Shown here piece by piece: positions 16,557 to 26,003 of a stretch of 64,000 nt of DNA. Numbering within the stretch: position 1 is the stretch's first letter; the number at the start of each line of letters is the position of its first letter. Source of the stretch: an uncultured Ruminococcus sp. (lineage in GTDB: Bacteria > Bacillota > Clostridia > Oscillospirales > Ruminococcaceae). The notes beneath the pieces are model-generated. The model had not been told where the DNA came from, made no database searches, and worked only from the letters and a program-made list of their open reading frames with translations. A program made the position numbers and the translations under genes. The stretch spans positions 310,001 to 374,000 of the forward strand of contig CAKSMF010000001.1 of assembly GCA_934474025.1 (NCBI GenBank), read 5' to 3'.

Positions 16557-17327
16557 ATGATGTTACATACAATGAAACTTACAAAGAACCCTTTTGAAAA
16601 AATAAAGAATAAAACTAAAACAATTGAACTTCGTCTTTATGATGAAAAACGCCAGAAAGTTAAAGTCGGAGATTTTATAGAGTTTTCTTTAATTGACAAT
16701 CCGAAAGAAAAAATACAGACCAAAGTAATAGATTTGCACCGTTTTGACAGTTTCAAGGAATTGTATGCCACTTTGCCGAAAGAAAAGCTTGGATACAAAA
16801 AAAATGAAATACCTGACTCAGAAAGTATGAATAAGTATTATTCCAGTGAAAAACAAGCTGAATATGGAGTTTTAGGCATAGAAATAAAACTTACTGACCT
16901 GCAAAAATTCATAGATGCACAGGATTATGGTTATGGTTTCAGTGAAACCTATGAAACAGCATTATCCGAAATGAAAAAAGGTGTAAAAACATCTCATTGG
17001 ATATGGTATGTATTTCCTCAGATTCATGGACTCGGCATAAGTGAAACAACTGCCTATTTTTCTATTAAAAGTCTTGAAGAAGCTATTGATTATTATAATC
17101 ACCCTGTACTTAATTCAAGGCTTATTGAAATAACTTCGGAACTTCTTAACATTAAAACTAATGACCCTATGGTTGTATTTGGATATATCGATGCATATAA
17201 AATTTGTTCCTGTATGACTCTTTTCAAGCGTGCTGTGCCGGATAATGATTTGTTTCAGCGTGTTCTTGATAAGTTTTATCAGGGTTCTGATGATTATAAT
17301 ACCCTTAAAATAATAGATTCTGACTGA
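16557..17327 (+). CDS. ASCH domain - DUF1810 fusion protein
   Basis: A 256-residue two-domain protein. Residues 1-110 are an ASCH domain, a PUA-like fold expected to bind RNA or nucleotides (KNPFEKIKNKTKTIELRLYD, then KVGDFIEFSLI). Residues 115-255 are DUF1810 (LQKFIDAQDYGYGFSETYE, HWIWYVFPQIHGLG, and a CMTLFKRAVPDNDLF end), a family without established function. An earlier in-frame ATG lies within rsmI; AGAGGTG at 16547-16553 supports the ATG at 16557. It follows three RNA-modifying genes by 16 bases, so an RNA or nucleotide repair or damage-sensing role is a reasonable inference only. Confidence 0.75.
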   Translation: MMLHTMKLTKNPFEKIKNKTKTIELRLYDEKRQKVKVGDFIEFSLIDNPKEKIQTKVIDLHRFDSFKELYATLPKEKLGYKKNEIPDSESMNKYYSSEKQAEYGVLGIEIKLTDLQKFIDAQDYGYGFSETYETALSEMKKGVKTSHWIWYVFPQIHGLGISETTAYFSIKSLEEAIDYYNHPVLNSRLIEITSELLNIKTNDPMVVFGYIDAYKICSCMTLFKRAVPDNDLFQRVLDKFYQGSDDYNTLKIIDSD

Positions 17328-17366
17328 AATAAAAAGTGTTGAACAGGTGAAAAATGCATAAAATAC

Positions 17367-17395
17367 TTGAAACTTGCATAAAAATATGATATAAT
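17367..17395 (+). promoter_or_regulatory. Promoter of the PHP gene
   Basis: TTGAAA (17367-17372), 17 bases, TATAAT (17390-17395), 60 bases before the start codon. Confidence 0.7.
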
Positions 17396-17454
17396 GTATA
17401 TGAACTTTAGTTTAAAAAATCAACCGTTGTATATATAAGAAAGAAGGTTTCATT

Positions 17455-18291
17455 ATGATTTGCGATTTACACTGTCACACAAAGCTTTCAGATGGCTCTA
17501 TGGGTATTGAGGATATAATTGAACAGGCTAAACGTACTAACATTGAATGGTTGTCAATTACTGACCATGACACTATGGCATCGTTTTCAAGAGCAGGTAT
17601 TCTGGGTGAACGTTTCGGCGTTAATATTCTGAAAGGCGTTGAACTTTCAGCGTGGGACAAGAAACGCAGTCGTAAAGTCCATATACTTTGTTATGCTCCA
17701 CGTAAGCCCGACAGACTGGAGGGACTTTGCCTTAAATCATGTGAAATACGTAAAGAATGTTCAAAGGAAATGATTGCTAAAGTTATGGAAAAATATCCTA
17801 TAACTATGGAAAGCATTTTGAAACATACTACGGCATCTAAAAGCATTTTTAAACAACACATTATGCGTGCATTGATTGATTATGGCTATGCACTTGAATT
17901 TTACGGCAGTCTGGACAGTGAACTTTTTAATCCCGAAAAAGGTTCGTGTTACGTTGAACGTGAATATCCGGACGTGAATTTTGTTATAGACCTTATTCAT
18001 ACTGCAAAAGGAGTTGCTGTAATGGCTCACCCTGCATTATATGACAACATCGAACTTTTAGAAGAACTTGCAAAAAATAACAAAATTGACGGAGTGGAAG
18101 TCGGTCACTGGTCTGCTGATGAAAATTATCGCCATGAACTTTCTGACCTTGCGTCACGCTATGAACTTATTGAAACCGGCGGTTCAGATTTTCACGGATT
18201 GTATAATAATGTTCCTACTCATTTAGGAAGTGAAACAACTACAAAAGAAAATCTTGACCGCATACTTAAACTTTCTGCAAAAATGAAATAG
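17455..18291 (+). CDS. PHP-domain phosphoesterase (RNase AM / nucleoside bisphosphate phosphatase type)
   Basis: A 278-residue stand-alone PHP protein. Metal-binding motifs are DLHCHTKLSDG at 3-13, SITDHDTMA near 38-46, a VELSAWD acidic site, VAVMAHPALYD, and the final GGSDFHG near 243-249. The trpH/YciV group with this layout hydrolyses 3',5'-nucleoside bisphosphates or trims 5' ends of RNA. This function is inferred from family, and other phosphoesterase substrates are possible. The next gene starts 11 bases downstream, so the two probably share a transcript. Confidence 0.8.
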   Translation: MICDLHCHTKLSDGSMGIEDIIEQAKRTNIEWLSITDHDTMASFSRAGILGERFGVNILKGVELSAWDKKRSRKVHILCYAPRKPDRLEGLCLKSCEIRKECSKEMIAKVMEKYPITMESILKHTTASKSIFKQHIMRALIDYGYALEFYGSLDSELFNPEKGSCYVEREYPDVNFVIDLIHTAKGVAVMAHPALYDNIELLEELAKNNKIDGVEVGHWSADENYRHELSDLASRYELIETGGSDFHGLYNNVPTHLGSETTTKENLDRILKLSAKMK

Positions 18292-18301
18292 GAGTCTTAT
18301 T

Positions 18302-19078
18302 TTGAAAAATATGGAATTTAAAATTATACCATTGTTTATATCTCTTGTATTACTTGTTCTGTTCGTTTGTCCTGTACCAATGGGAATACTGAATATTGGA
18401 AATGTTTTCGGAATAATTGTTTCCGGAACTATGAGTCTGATTTTTCTTTTTTGGAAACCTTTCAAGCATTTTATAAAAAATCTTTGGAGTATGTCTGGCG
18501 GAAAAGTATTTCTTAGTATAATGTGTGTACTTCTTGCATTGTTTGTTGTATATGCAATAGTTATAAGTATATTCATGATTAAATCTGCTAATGACCCTCC
18601 TCCAGATGAAAACACTACTGTTGTAGTTCTTGGGTGCAAGGTGAAAAATGGTCGCCCGAGTCTCATGCTTAAACGCAGACTCAATGCATCTTACAGATAT
18701 CTTTCTGAACACCCCGATGTAAATGTAGTGGTTTCCGGTGGACAGGGCAGTGACGAAATTATGAGCGAGGCTCAATGCATGAAAGATTATCTTATAAGCA
18801 AAGGAATTGAAGCAAATCGCATTTTTATGGAGGATAAATCAACAAATACTGAAGAAAATCTTAAATTTTCACAGCAAATAATTAATAATAATGAACTTCC
18901 TGAAAAAATAACTCTTGTAACAGATGCTTTTCATCAATACCGTTCTGAAATTTTGGCTAAGAATATGGGAATCAATCCCTATAATATTTCAGGATATACA
19001 AGCTGGTATATTACTCCTACTTATTGGGTGCGTGAATGGTTCGGAATAGCTTACTATTCATTATTAGGAAATAAATAA
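18302..19078 (+). CDS. YdcF/SanA-family membrane protein (DUF218)
   Basis: A 258-residue protein with three or four N-terminal membrane segments (to about residue 95) and a C-terminal DUF218 domain: TVVVLGCKVKNGRPSLMLKRR, VVSGGQGSDE, then EDKSTNTEENLKFS and ITLVTDAFHQYRSE. The family has been linked to envelope integrity and lipid-carrier metabolism, but its reaction is not settled. TTG at 18302 lies 6 bases after AGGAG and is the probable start; the ATG at 18311 is 15 bases away. It is followed by a strong terminator. Confidence 0.75.
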   Translation: MKNMEFKIIPLFISLVLLVLFVCPVPMGILNIGNVFGIIVSGTMSLIFLFWKPFKHFIKNLWSMSGGKVFLSIMCVLLALFVVYAIVISIFMIKSANDPPPDENTTVVVLGCKVKNGRPSLMLKRRLNASYRYLSEHPDVNVVVSGGQGSDEIMSEAQCMKDYLISKGIEANRIFMEDKSTNTEENLKFSQQIINNNELPEKITLVTDAFHQYRSEILAKNMGINPYNISGYTSWYITPTYWVREWFGIAYYSLLGNK

Positions 19079-19114
19079 TATACAATCTGATATTTTTATA
19101 AATGACTATAGAAT

Positions 19115-19146
19115 ATATTCCCTGTTTTTACGGGGAATATTTTTAT
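19115..19146 (+). terminator. Rho-independent terminator after the YdcF gene
   Basis: ATATTCCC (19115-19122) pairs perfectly with GGGAATAT (19133-19140), followed by TTTTATT. Confidence 0.8.
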
Positions 19147-19174
19147 TGACAATTTTTTCTAGTTATGATATAAT
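19146..19174 (+). promoter_or_regulatory. Promoter of the isomerase/acyl-CoA ligase fusion gene
   Basis: TTGACA (19146-19151), 17 bases, TATAAT (19169-19174): both boxes match consensus exactly, 38 bases before the start codon. Confidence 0.8.
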
Positions 19175-19212
19175 TATTTCTGTATAATATCAAATGTAAA
19201 GGAATGATGTAT

Positions 19213-21741
19213 TTGAAAATAAGTTTTTCAACTCTCGCTTGTCCGAGTTGGTCATGGTCGGACATATATTCTATTGCAAAAGACTTTAAATTCAATGGTA
19301 TAGAAGTTCGTGGAATTGGTAATGAAATTTTTTCAATAAAGGAAAATCCTTTTTCTGATGAGAAGATTTCACAGACTATCAAAAAACTTAAAGAACTTAA
19401 TCTTGAAATACCATGTCTTTCTTCCGGTGCTTGCCTGAAAGATGCAGAAAAATTCAATGATGCCGAAGCAGAGATAACAGCTTATGCAAGGCTTGCTCAA
19501 AAGCTTAATACTCCTTACATAAGAATACTTGCAGATAACAATTATCGTCCAGAAAATGAAGTAAATGACGATATTGTAGTTGAAGCATTGAAAAAACTTG
19601 TTCCGATTGCTGAGGAATATAATGTTACACTTCTTGTTGAAACAAACGGAGTTTACAGTGATACTGCTCGTCTTGCACGTGTTATTGACAGAGTGAAAAG
19701 TCGTAAAATAGCAGTTCTCTGGGATATGCACCATCCGTATAGATTTACAGGTGAATCACCGGAAACTACTATTGCTAATCTTGGTGAATATATAAAATTC
19801 GTACAGGTTAAAGATAGTATTTTAAAATCTGACGGAAAAGTTGAATATCGTCTTATGGGTGAGGGTGATATTCCGATAAAGGAAATGCTTTCTTATCTCA
19901 AGTCAATAAATTATATTGGTTATATTTCTCTTGAATGGGTTAAACGTTGGTCATCAAACCTTTCAGATGCCGGTATTGTTATTCCTAAGTTTGCGGAATT
20001 CATGCAACCTTATAAAACAAAGCATAAGCATTCACTTCAGGAGAATATCCGCAAGACAGGAAATTACATATGGCCAAAAGAACGTATTATTAATTATACA
20101 TTCCCTGATGTTCTTGACCGTATATGTGAAGAATTTCCAAATCAATATGCATTCCGTTATACCGAACTTGACTATACAAGAACTTATCCGGAATTCAGAG
20201 ATGATGTAGACACCTTTGCACGTTCTTTGCTTGCAATGGGCGTTAAAAAAGGTGACCATATAGCTATTTGGGCTACAAACGTTCCGCAGTGGTATATTAC
20301 TTTCTGGGCTACTACTAAAATCGGTGCTGTACTTGTTACCATGAATACTGAATACAGAATCCATGAAGCTGAATATCTTTTGAAACAGTCAGATACAAAT
20401 ACGCTTGTTATGATTGACGGAATAAAAGATATAAAATATGTTGATATAATCAAAGAACTTTGTCCGGAACTTGAAACCTGCAATGCCGGTGAACTTCATT
20501 CTGAAAAGCTTCCATTTTTAAGAAATATAATTACAGTAAGTTCTGAAAATAAAGGCTGTTACACATGGGAACAGGCTATTGAACTTTCTAAAAACGTTCC
20601 ATATAGTGAAGTGGAAAAAATTCGTCGTACTATTGATATTCATGATGTATGCAATATGCAGTATACATCAGGAACAACAGGTTTTCCAAAAGGCGTTATG
20701 CTTACACACTACAATGTTGTAAATAATGGTAAGGCAATCGGCGATTGTATGGATTTGTCAACCGCTGACAAAATGATGATTCAAGTACCTATGTTCCATT
20801 GTTTTGGAATGGTTCTTGCTATGACTGCTTCTGTAACTCATGGTACTACTATGTTGCCTATTACAAGGTTCTCGCCGCGTAAAGGGCTTGCTTGCATAAA
20901 TAAGGAAAAAGTAACTTGTTTCCATGGTGTTCCGACAATGTTTATTGCAATGCTTGGTCATGCAGATTTCCCGAAAACAGATTTTTCTCATATGCGTACT
21001 GGAATTATGGCAGGTTCTCCATGCCCTATAAAGACAATGGAAGAAGTTATAGAAAAAATGCACATGAATGAAATATGCATTACATATGGTCAGACAGAAG
21101 CATCACCTGCTACTACTATGAGTAAAACTACTGATTCTATTGAACAGCGTGTAAATACAGTCGGAGGCCCTATTTTTGGCGTTGAATGCCGTATAGTTGA
21201 CCCTGAAACAAATGAAGAACTTCCGGACGATGTTGACGGTGAATTTGTAGCAAGAGGTTACAATATAATGAAAGGTTATTATAAAATGCCGGAAGCTACA
21301 GCTGCTACTATTGATTCTCAGGGCTGGTTGCATACGGGTGACCTTGCAAGAAGGCGTTCTTCGGACGGTTATTATAAAATTACTGGTCGTATCAAGGATA
21401 TGATTATTCGTGGTGGTGAAAATATCTATCCTAAAGAAATTGAAGATTTCCTTTATACTAATCAGAAAGTCAAAGACGTTCAGGTTATAGGCGTTCCTGA
21501 TGAAAATTATGGTGAAGAGATTATGGCTTGTATTGTTCTTAAAGAGGGCGAGACAGCTACTCCGCTTGAAATAAAAAAATTCTGTCTTGAACGTATGGCT
21601 AAACATAAATGCCCTAAGTATATTGACTTTGTGGACAGTTTCCCGATGAATGCTGCCGGAAAAATTCTCAAATACAAGATGAGAGAACAGGCAGTTCAAA
21701 AGCTTAATCTTCAGAAAGCAGAAGATATAGTTACTGCTTAA
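19213..21741 (+). CDS. Fusion of a sugar-phosphate isomerase/epimerase TIM barrel with an AMP-forming acyl-CoA synthetase
   Basis: One uninterrupted frame of 842 residues. Residues 1-265 are an AP-endonuclease-2/xylose-isomerase-like TIM barrel (FNGIEVRGIGNEIF, LLVETNGVYSD, VLWDMHHPYRF with likely metal ligands, then ISLEWVKRW). Residues 295-842 are a full AMP-dependent synthetase: P-loop-like YTSGTTGFPKGV near 483, YGQTEASP, LHTGDLARR, GRIKDMIIRGGENIYP and the C-terminal catalytic lysine in AAGKILKYKMRE. The synthetase half resembles FadD-like fatty acyl-CoA ligases. Two ATGs (19204, 19207) sit on or too near AAAGGA; the TTG at 19213 has ideal 9-base spacing. A joint substrate for the two halves is unknown. 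Confidence 0.85.
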   Translation: MKISFSTLACPSWSWSDIYSIAKDFKFNGIEVRGIGNEIFSIKENPFSDEKISQTIKKLKELNLEIPCLSSGACLKDAEKFNDAEAEITAYARLAQKLNTPYIRILADNNYRPENEVNDDIVVEALKKLVPIAEEYNVTLLVETNGVYSDTARLARVIDRVKSRKIAVLWDMHHPYRFTGESPETTIANLGEYIKFVQVKDSILKSDGKVEYRLMGEGDIPIKEMLSYLKSINYIGYISLEWVKRWSSNLSDAGIVIPKFAEFMQPYKTKHKHSLQENIRKTGNYIWPKERIINYTFPDVLDRICEEFPNQYAFRYTELDYTRTYPEFRDDVDTFARSLLAMGVKKGDHIAIWATNVPQWYITFWATTKIGAVLVTMNTEYRIHEAEYLLKQSDTNTLVMIDGIKDIKYVDIIKELCPELETCNAGELHSEKLPFLRNIITVSSENKGCYTWEQAIELSKNVPYSEVEKIRRTIDIHDVCNMQYTSGTTGFPKGVMLTHYNVVNNGKAIGDCMDLSTADKMMIQVPMFHCFGMVLAMTASVTHGTTMLPITRFSPRKGLACINKEKVTCFHGVPTMFIAMLGHADFPKTDFSHMRTGIMAGSPCPIKTMEEVIEKMHMNEICITYGQTEASPATTMSKTTDSIEQRVNTVGGPIFGVECRIVDPETNEELPDDVDGEFVARGYNIMKGYYKMPEATAATIDSQGWLHTGDLARRRSSDGYYKITGRIKDMIIRGGENIYPKEIEDFLYTNQKVKDVQVIGVPDENYGEEIMACIVLKEGETATPLEIKKFCLERMAKHKCPKYIDFVDSFPMNAAGKILKYKMREQAVQKLNLQKAEDIVTA

Positions 21742-21840
21742 AAATATATCTGTATATAAATAAACCTGATGTTTAAAGTGTTTTCTGTTTTTGGGTACAA
21801 ATCTATATGACTTATTTTGAAAAGTTGGAGAAGTGTTTAT

Positions 21841-24800
21841 ATGAAAAAAGTTTTATTAAAAATGGTTTCATTGATTACAGCCGTTTCTATTCCGGCGGTA
21901 TATAGTGTGAAAATTGATACAGATGTTTCAGCAGTAAGTACAGGAAGCATTGCATTTTCGCTTCCGGATTTTGAGTATATAGTAGGTCAAAACGACGGAA
22001 AACCTGTTCCGGTATCAAATGGTACAAAGTATCATAAAAATAAAATGAGCAGAACTGCAATTAAAATGCCATCAAGCTTTGATATGCGTAAAAATGGTAC
22101 TATATCTTCTGTAAAAGACCAAACTATTTATGGCACTTGTTGGTGTCATTCTTCAGCTTCAAGTGCAGAATCAAGTATTATTGATGCAGTGCCATCAATT
22201 AACCTTTCAGAATTACATACAGCTTTTTATTCTTACTATGGTGATAATCAGATTATTACATCTGCTCAGGATATAAAAGAACATCTTGACTGGGGAGGTA
22301 CAACAGGAATTGTTACTAATCTTTGGTCACAATGGATAGGCCCTGTAAATGAAAGCAGATTACCATATGATAATGTTGAATTTTTTGATGACTCCGATAA
22401 AACTGCCGATATGCAGTATGTAAGCGATTATCATCTTGAAAATGCTTATATTTTTGACTTTGATGAATACAGAAGCAATGCTGATGATATAAATAATATT
22501 GTTAAGCAATTTGTTTATAACGGAAATGCTGTTGATGTATCTTTTTATTATGATTATAGTGATTTCAATTCAAGGTATAACTGTTCTTATTCGGAAAAAG
22601 CATCAAGGTTTGCAAATCATGCTGTAACAATTGCTGGTTGGGACGATGATTTTCCGGCAGAAAATTTCAACAATAAACCCGAACATAATGGTGCATGGCT
22701 TATTAAAAACAGTTGGGGCTATGGTTCGGGCAATGACGGATATATATGGATTTCATATGATGACCAAAGCTTATGTGATTTTGCTGTTTATGAACTCGGA
22801 GATAATGACAATTATTCTACAAATTATCATCATGATACATTTATACCTACTCAACTTATGTCTTCTCAGGAAAATATTGATGAAAGCGGTTATTCTTACA
22901 TGGCAAACGTTTTCACAGCAGAAGATGATATGCAGATAGATGCAATTTCAACTTATTTTCAGAATGCAAACACAGATTACGAAATTACTATATACACTTC
23001 TCTTACTGATGAAACATCTCCGTCATCTGGTACGCCATCAGCAACAACTTATGGTTATGAAGAACTTACAGGTTACAGAACAGTTGAACTTACTGAAAGC
23101 GTTCCTGTAAAAAGTGGTGAAAAGTTTGGTGTGGTTGTTAAACTTTCATGTGAAGAAAATCCATTTGTAATACCAGTTGAATCAAGCTTATTCATAAAAA
23201 ACACTGAAACAGGTGAAATTACTGACATAGGGGTTTATACAAGTGCTGAACAGATTGAGAATAACACAAATTATAATGAAAGCTTCTATAGTTCGGACGG
23301 TGAAAACTGGTTTGATATGTTCGGAGAAGAACAGGTTTACTCTGATGAAGAAAAAGAAGTAATTCTTGAATCATTAAAAGCTGAAATTTATGACGGTATT
23401 TCGGAAACTGATACAGCAAGTTTAGAAGAGGCAGACGAATTATACAAAACTTATGAAGAACTCTTTTCAGCAGGTGATTTGTGTTCTACAACTGGAAATG
23501 TTTCACTTAAAGCTTTTGGTAATCCGTCAGATACAGTTAAATTTTCACATATTGAGGGTGAAGTACCTACTAATGAAAGCATTTCATTATCAGCAGACGG
23601 AGAAATATTTGTATCTGTCAATGATTCCGAATACGTTCCGTATACTGAACCTATAGAAATAACTTCTGAAACTAAAATTTCAGCATATACTGACCCTGTT
23701 TTCACAACTCAGAAGACTTATAAGCCGGCTAAAGCAGGTTTTAATGATTTATGTTATAATGCTTCAAAATCCGGTTATGGAAAAGCTATAAAATTAAGTG
23801 ACAGTGAATATTTAATCAATGCGGAAACTTATGATAGTTCAATTTCACTGTATCCGGTAACAGGTGCAACAATTACTATGGACGGTGAAAGTATAAGTTC
23901 TTCTGAATATACTGATAAAATTCCTGTTTCTTACGGCGAAAAAACTATCACTTTTGAATTGGAACAGGAAAATAAACTTTCAAATACAATAACTTTAACA
24001 ATTGTCAAAAATCCTATATCATTCAATCTTGAAACTGAATTGATAAGTTTTCCGAGTAACTTCACCGTTACTACAGAAGACGGAACAAAACTTAAAAGCG
24101 GTGAAAATGTCGGAAAATATGCCGGTCAGGAACTTACAGCAATATGTACAAGCAATTCAGAAAAAGTAATCTGTAAAGTACCGGAAAGAGCAGTACTTCC
24201 GGAACTTGAAACAGATTACTATTATGAAATGCTGGGATTTATTCCGAATGATACCGCTGAACTTCTTGAATATTCTGTAAAAGAAAATCCTGATACATCG
24301 GATTATGTTTCTGCACAAGACAGACTTGTTGACGGTACATGGATTAATTCCGGAATGGTTATGAACAAGGCTTTTAAAGTTATTCCGAATGAAAAAATAA
24401 CATTCAGAATTTCTGCCGGAAATGGTATGTTTGCAAGTGTTCCTGTAACATATGAAATTCCGGAAGCTCCTGTTACACCGGTAAAAATTCCTGAATTTAC
24501 AGAAAAAGACGGAAAATATAGTCTTTCCGGTTATGAATACGAAATAGCAATTATAGAAAATCCGGATATTTCTGCACTTGCTGAAAAGTGGGGATACGGA
24601 AGTGAAGAGGAATATATTTCTGCTATTGGTAATCGTCTTGGTGTTAATGATACTGAAAAAATAAAGAGTATCGGTTCTGAATGGAAATCAGATTATACTC
24701 TTGAAAAAGGTCAGATTGTTGCTATCAGACTTGCATCAACTGATGATTCTTTTGCTTCACAATGCAGATTTATTACAATTGGCGAAAACAAGGGCGACCT

Positions 24801-24996
24801 GAATGACGATGGTTTTGTTGATGCTGTTGATGCATCACTTGTATTGATGCATTATGCAGATTTATCAACGAACGGAAGTGGAACTATTTCTACTGATAAA
24901 ACTTTTTCAGCAGATTATAATGACGATGGTATTATTGATTCCGTTGACGCAACTTCAATACTTATTTATTATACAGAAATGTCTACTCAAAATTAA
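21841..24996 (+). CDS. Secreted C1A-family cysteine peptidase with C-terminal dockerin
   Basis: A 1051-residue exported protein. A signal peptide covers about residues 1-32. The papain-type domain has Cys100 in YGTCWCHSS, His260 in NHAVTIAGWDD and Asn290 in IKNSWG, a complete triad. Next comes a lectin-like domain common in such peptidases (about 320-450), then several beta-rich modules of uncertain type. Residues 985-1051 form a type I dockerin with two calcium loops, GDLNDDGFVDAVDAS and ADYNDDGIIDSVDAT. Dockerins dock onto cohesins of a scaffoldin, so the enzyme should be part of a cellulosome or amylosome-like surface complex. I use the ATG at 21841 preceded by TTGGAGAAG rather than 21817. 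Confidence 0.85.
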   Translation: MKKVLLKMVSLITAVSIPAVYSVKIDTDVSAVSTGSIAFSLPDFEYIVGQNDGKPVPVSNGTKYHKNKMSRTAIKMPSSFDMRKNGTISSVKDQTIYGTCWCHSSASSAESSIIDAVPSINLSELHTAFYSYYGDNQIITSAQDIKEHLDWGGTTGIVTNLWSQWIGPVNESRLPYDNVEFFDDSDKTADMQYVSDYHLENAYIFDFDEYRSNADDINNIVKQFVYNGNAVDVSFYYDYSDFNSRYNCSYSEKASRFANHAVTIAGWDDDFPAENFNNKPEHNGAWLIKNSWGYGSGNDGYIWISYDDQSLCDFAVYELGDNDNYSTNYHHDTFIPTQLMSSQENIDESGYSYMANVFTAEDDMQIDAISTYFQNANTDYEITIYTSLTDETSPSSGTPSATTYGYEELTGYRTVELTESVPVKSGEKFGVVVKLSCEENPFVIPVESSLFIKNTETGEITDIGVYTSAEQIENNTNYNESFYSSDGENWFDMFGEEQVYSDEEKEVILESLKAEIYDGISETDTASLEEADELYKTYEELFSAGDLCSTTGNVSLKAFGNPSDTVKFSHIEGEVPTNESISLSADGEIFVSVNDSEYVPYTEPIEITSETKISAYTDPVFTTQKTYKPAKAGFNDLCYNASKSGYGKAIKLSDSEYLINAETYDSSISLYPVTGATITMDGESISSSEYTDKIPVSYGEKTITFELEQENKLSNTITLTIVKNPISFNLETELISFPSNFTVTTEDGTKLKSGENVGKYAGQELTAICTSNSEKVICKVPERAVLPELETDYYYEMLGFIPNDTAELLEYSVKENPDTSDYVSAQDRLVDGTWINSGMVMNKAFKVIPNEKITFRISAGNGMFASVPVTYEIPEAPVTPVKIPEFTEKDGKYSLSGYEYEIAIIENPDISALAEKWGYGSEEEYISAIGNRLGVNDTEKIKSIGSEWKSDYTLEKGQIVAIRLASTDDSFASQCRFITIGENKGDLNDDGFVDAVDASLVLMHYADLSTNGSGTISTDKTFSADYNDDGIIDSVDATSILIYYTEMSTQN

Positions 24997-25806
24997 ATGA
25001 ATAAAAAAAGTTTTATATATATTATTATTTCGATTATTGTTGTACTAGGAGTATCTTTAATTGTTCTTGCTCCTGAATCTGAACAGCCGGAAGATAATAT
25101 TTCAATAACTGTTATGAACAAAAATACAATTGTTTCAATATCTGAGGAAACTACTTCAACAACTATATCTTGTAAAGTAACATATACCAGTACTACATAT
25201 ACTTGTGTGACTGAAAGTGAGGTTTCGTTAATTTCAACAAATACTGAACCTGTCACAACTTCAATAGAACCTGTTACAACCACTTGTGAGGAAGTTTATA
25301 TCAACATAAATACAGCGAATATTGAAGAACTTATGAAACTTGACGGCATAGGAGAATCAAAAGCTTCTGAAATAATAAACTATCGTGAACAAAATGGAGG
25401 TTTCCGCAACATTGAGGAAATAATGAACGTTTATGGTATAGGAGAATCAACATTCTATAATATATGTGACTATATTTATGTTGAAAATCCCGTTTATGAT
25501 GTTGAAGAAGTTATAGAGGAAATACCAGAAGAAATTACAGAACCTGAAATACAAACAGAAACGTTTCCTGAAATTGAGACAGAATCACAAGTTACTTTAG
25601 AAGACGTTGCTCCAATAAATATTAATACTGCTGGTATTGAATTGCTTGTGCTTTTACCAAACGTAGATGAACAAATTGCACAAGACATTATAACATTAAG
25701 GGAACAGTTGCAAGGTTTCAGTCATGTTTATGAGTTGCTTTATGTCGAAAAACTTAACCAAAATCAAGTCGCAGAATTGGTGAAATTTGTAACAGTTGGG
25801 CAATAG
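24997..25806 (+). CDS. Membrane-anchored protein with two ComEA-like helix-hairpin-helix modules
   Basis: A 269-residue protein with one N-terminal membrane anchor (about 5-25), a Thr/Glu-rich external linker, then two ComEA-type HhH domains: ININTANIEELMKLDGIGES to about 163, and ININTAGIELLVLLPNVDEQ from about 206, separated by an acidic Glu/Thr linker. Standard ComEA has one such module and binds incoming DNA outside the cell. The second copy lacks the GIG hairpin glycines (LPNVDEQ), so it may not bind DNA. It starts on the base after the protease stop and has no evident Shine-Dalgarno, implying translational coupling. Confidence 0.75.
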   Translation: MNKKSFIYIIISIIVVLGVSLIVLAPESEQPEDNISITVMNKNTIVSISEETTSTTISCKVTYTSTTYTCVTESEVSLISTNTEPVTTSIEPVTTTCEEVYININTANIEELMKLDGIGESKASEIINYREQNGGFRNIEEIMNVYGIGESTFYNICDYIYVENPVYDVEEVIEEIPEEITEPEIQTETFPEIETESQVTLEDVAPININTAGIELLVLLPNVDEQIAQDIITLREQLQGFSHVYELLYVEKLNQNQVAELVKFVTVGQ

Positions 25807-25968
25807 GTATAAAAGACATGTTTAATAATAGTGCATAAGTGTTAAAAATGATTTTTACCGTTTTGTAACTTTTTTTGAAATAGGCTGTATTTTATGTGAA
25901 GATTCACAAAAAAATCGTGTTGAAAACATACAATATGCCCAAAAAATATTAAAGAACGTTATAAATCA

Positions 25969-25997
25969 TTGACTTTGTACGAAAAATAAGGTATATT
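25969..25997 (+). promoter_or_regulatory. Promoter of the structured RNA
   Basis: TTGACT (25969-25974), 17 bases, TATATT (25992-25997). A transcript would start near 26004, exactly at the first base-paired segment of the RNA described next. Confidence 0.65.
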
Positions 25998-26003
25998 TTT
26001 AGT

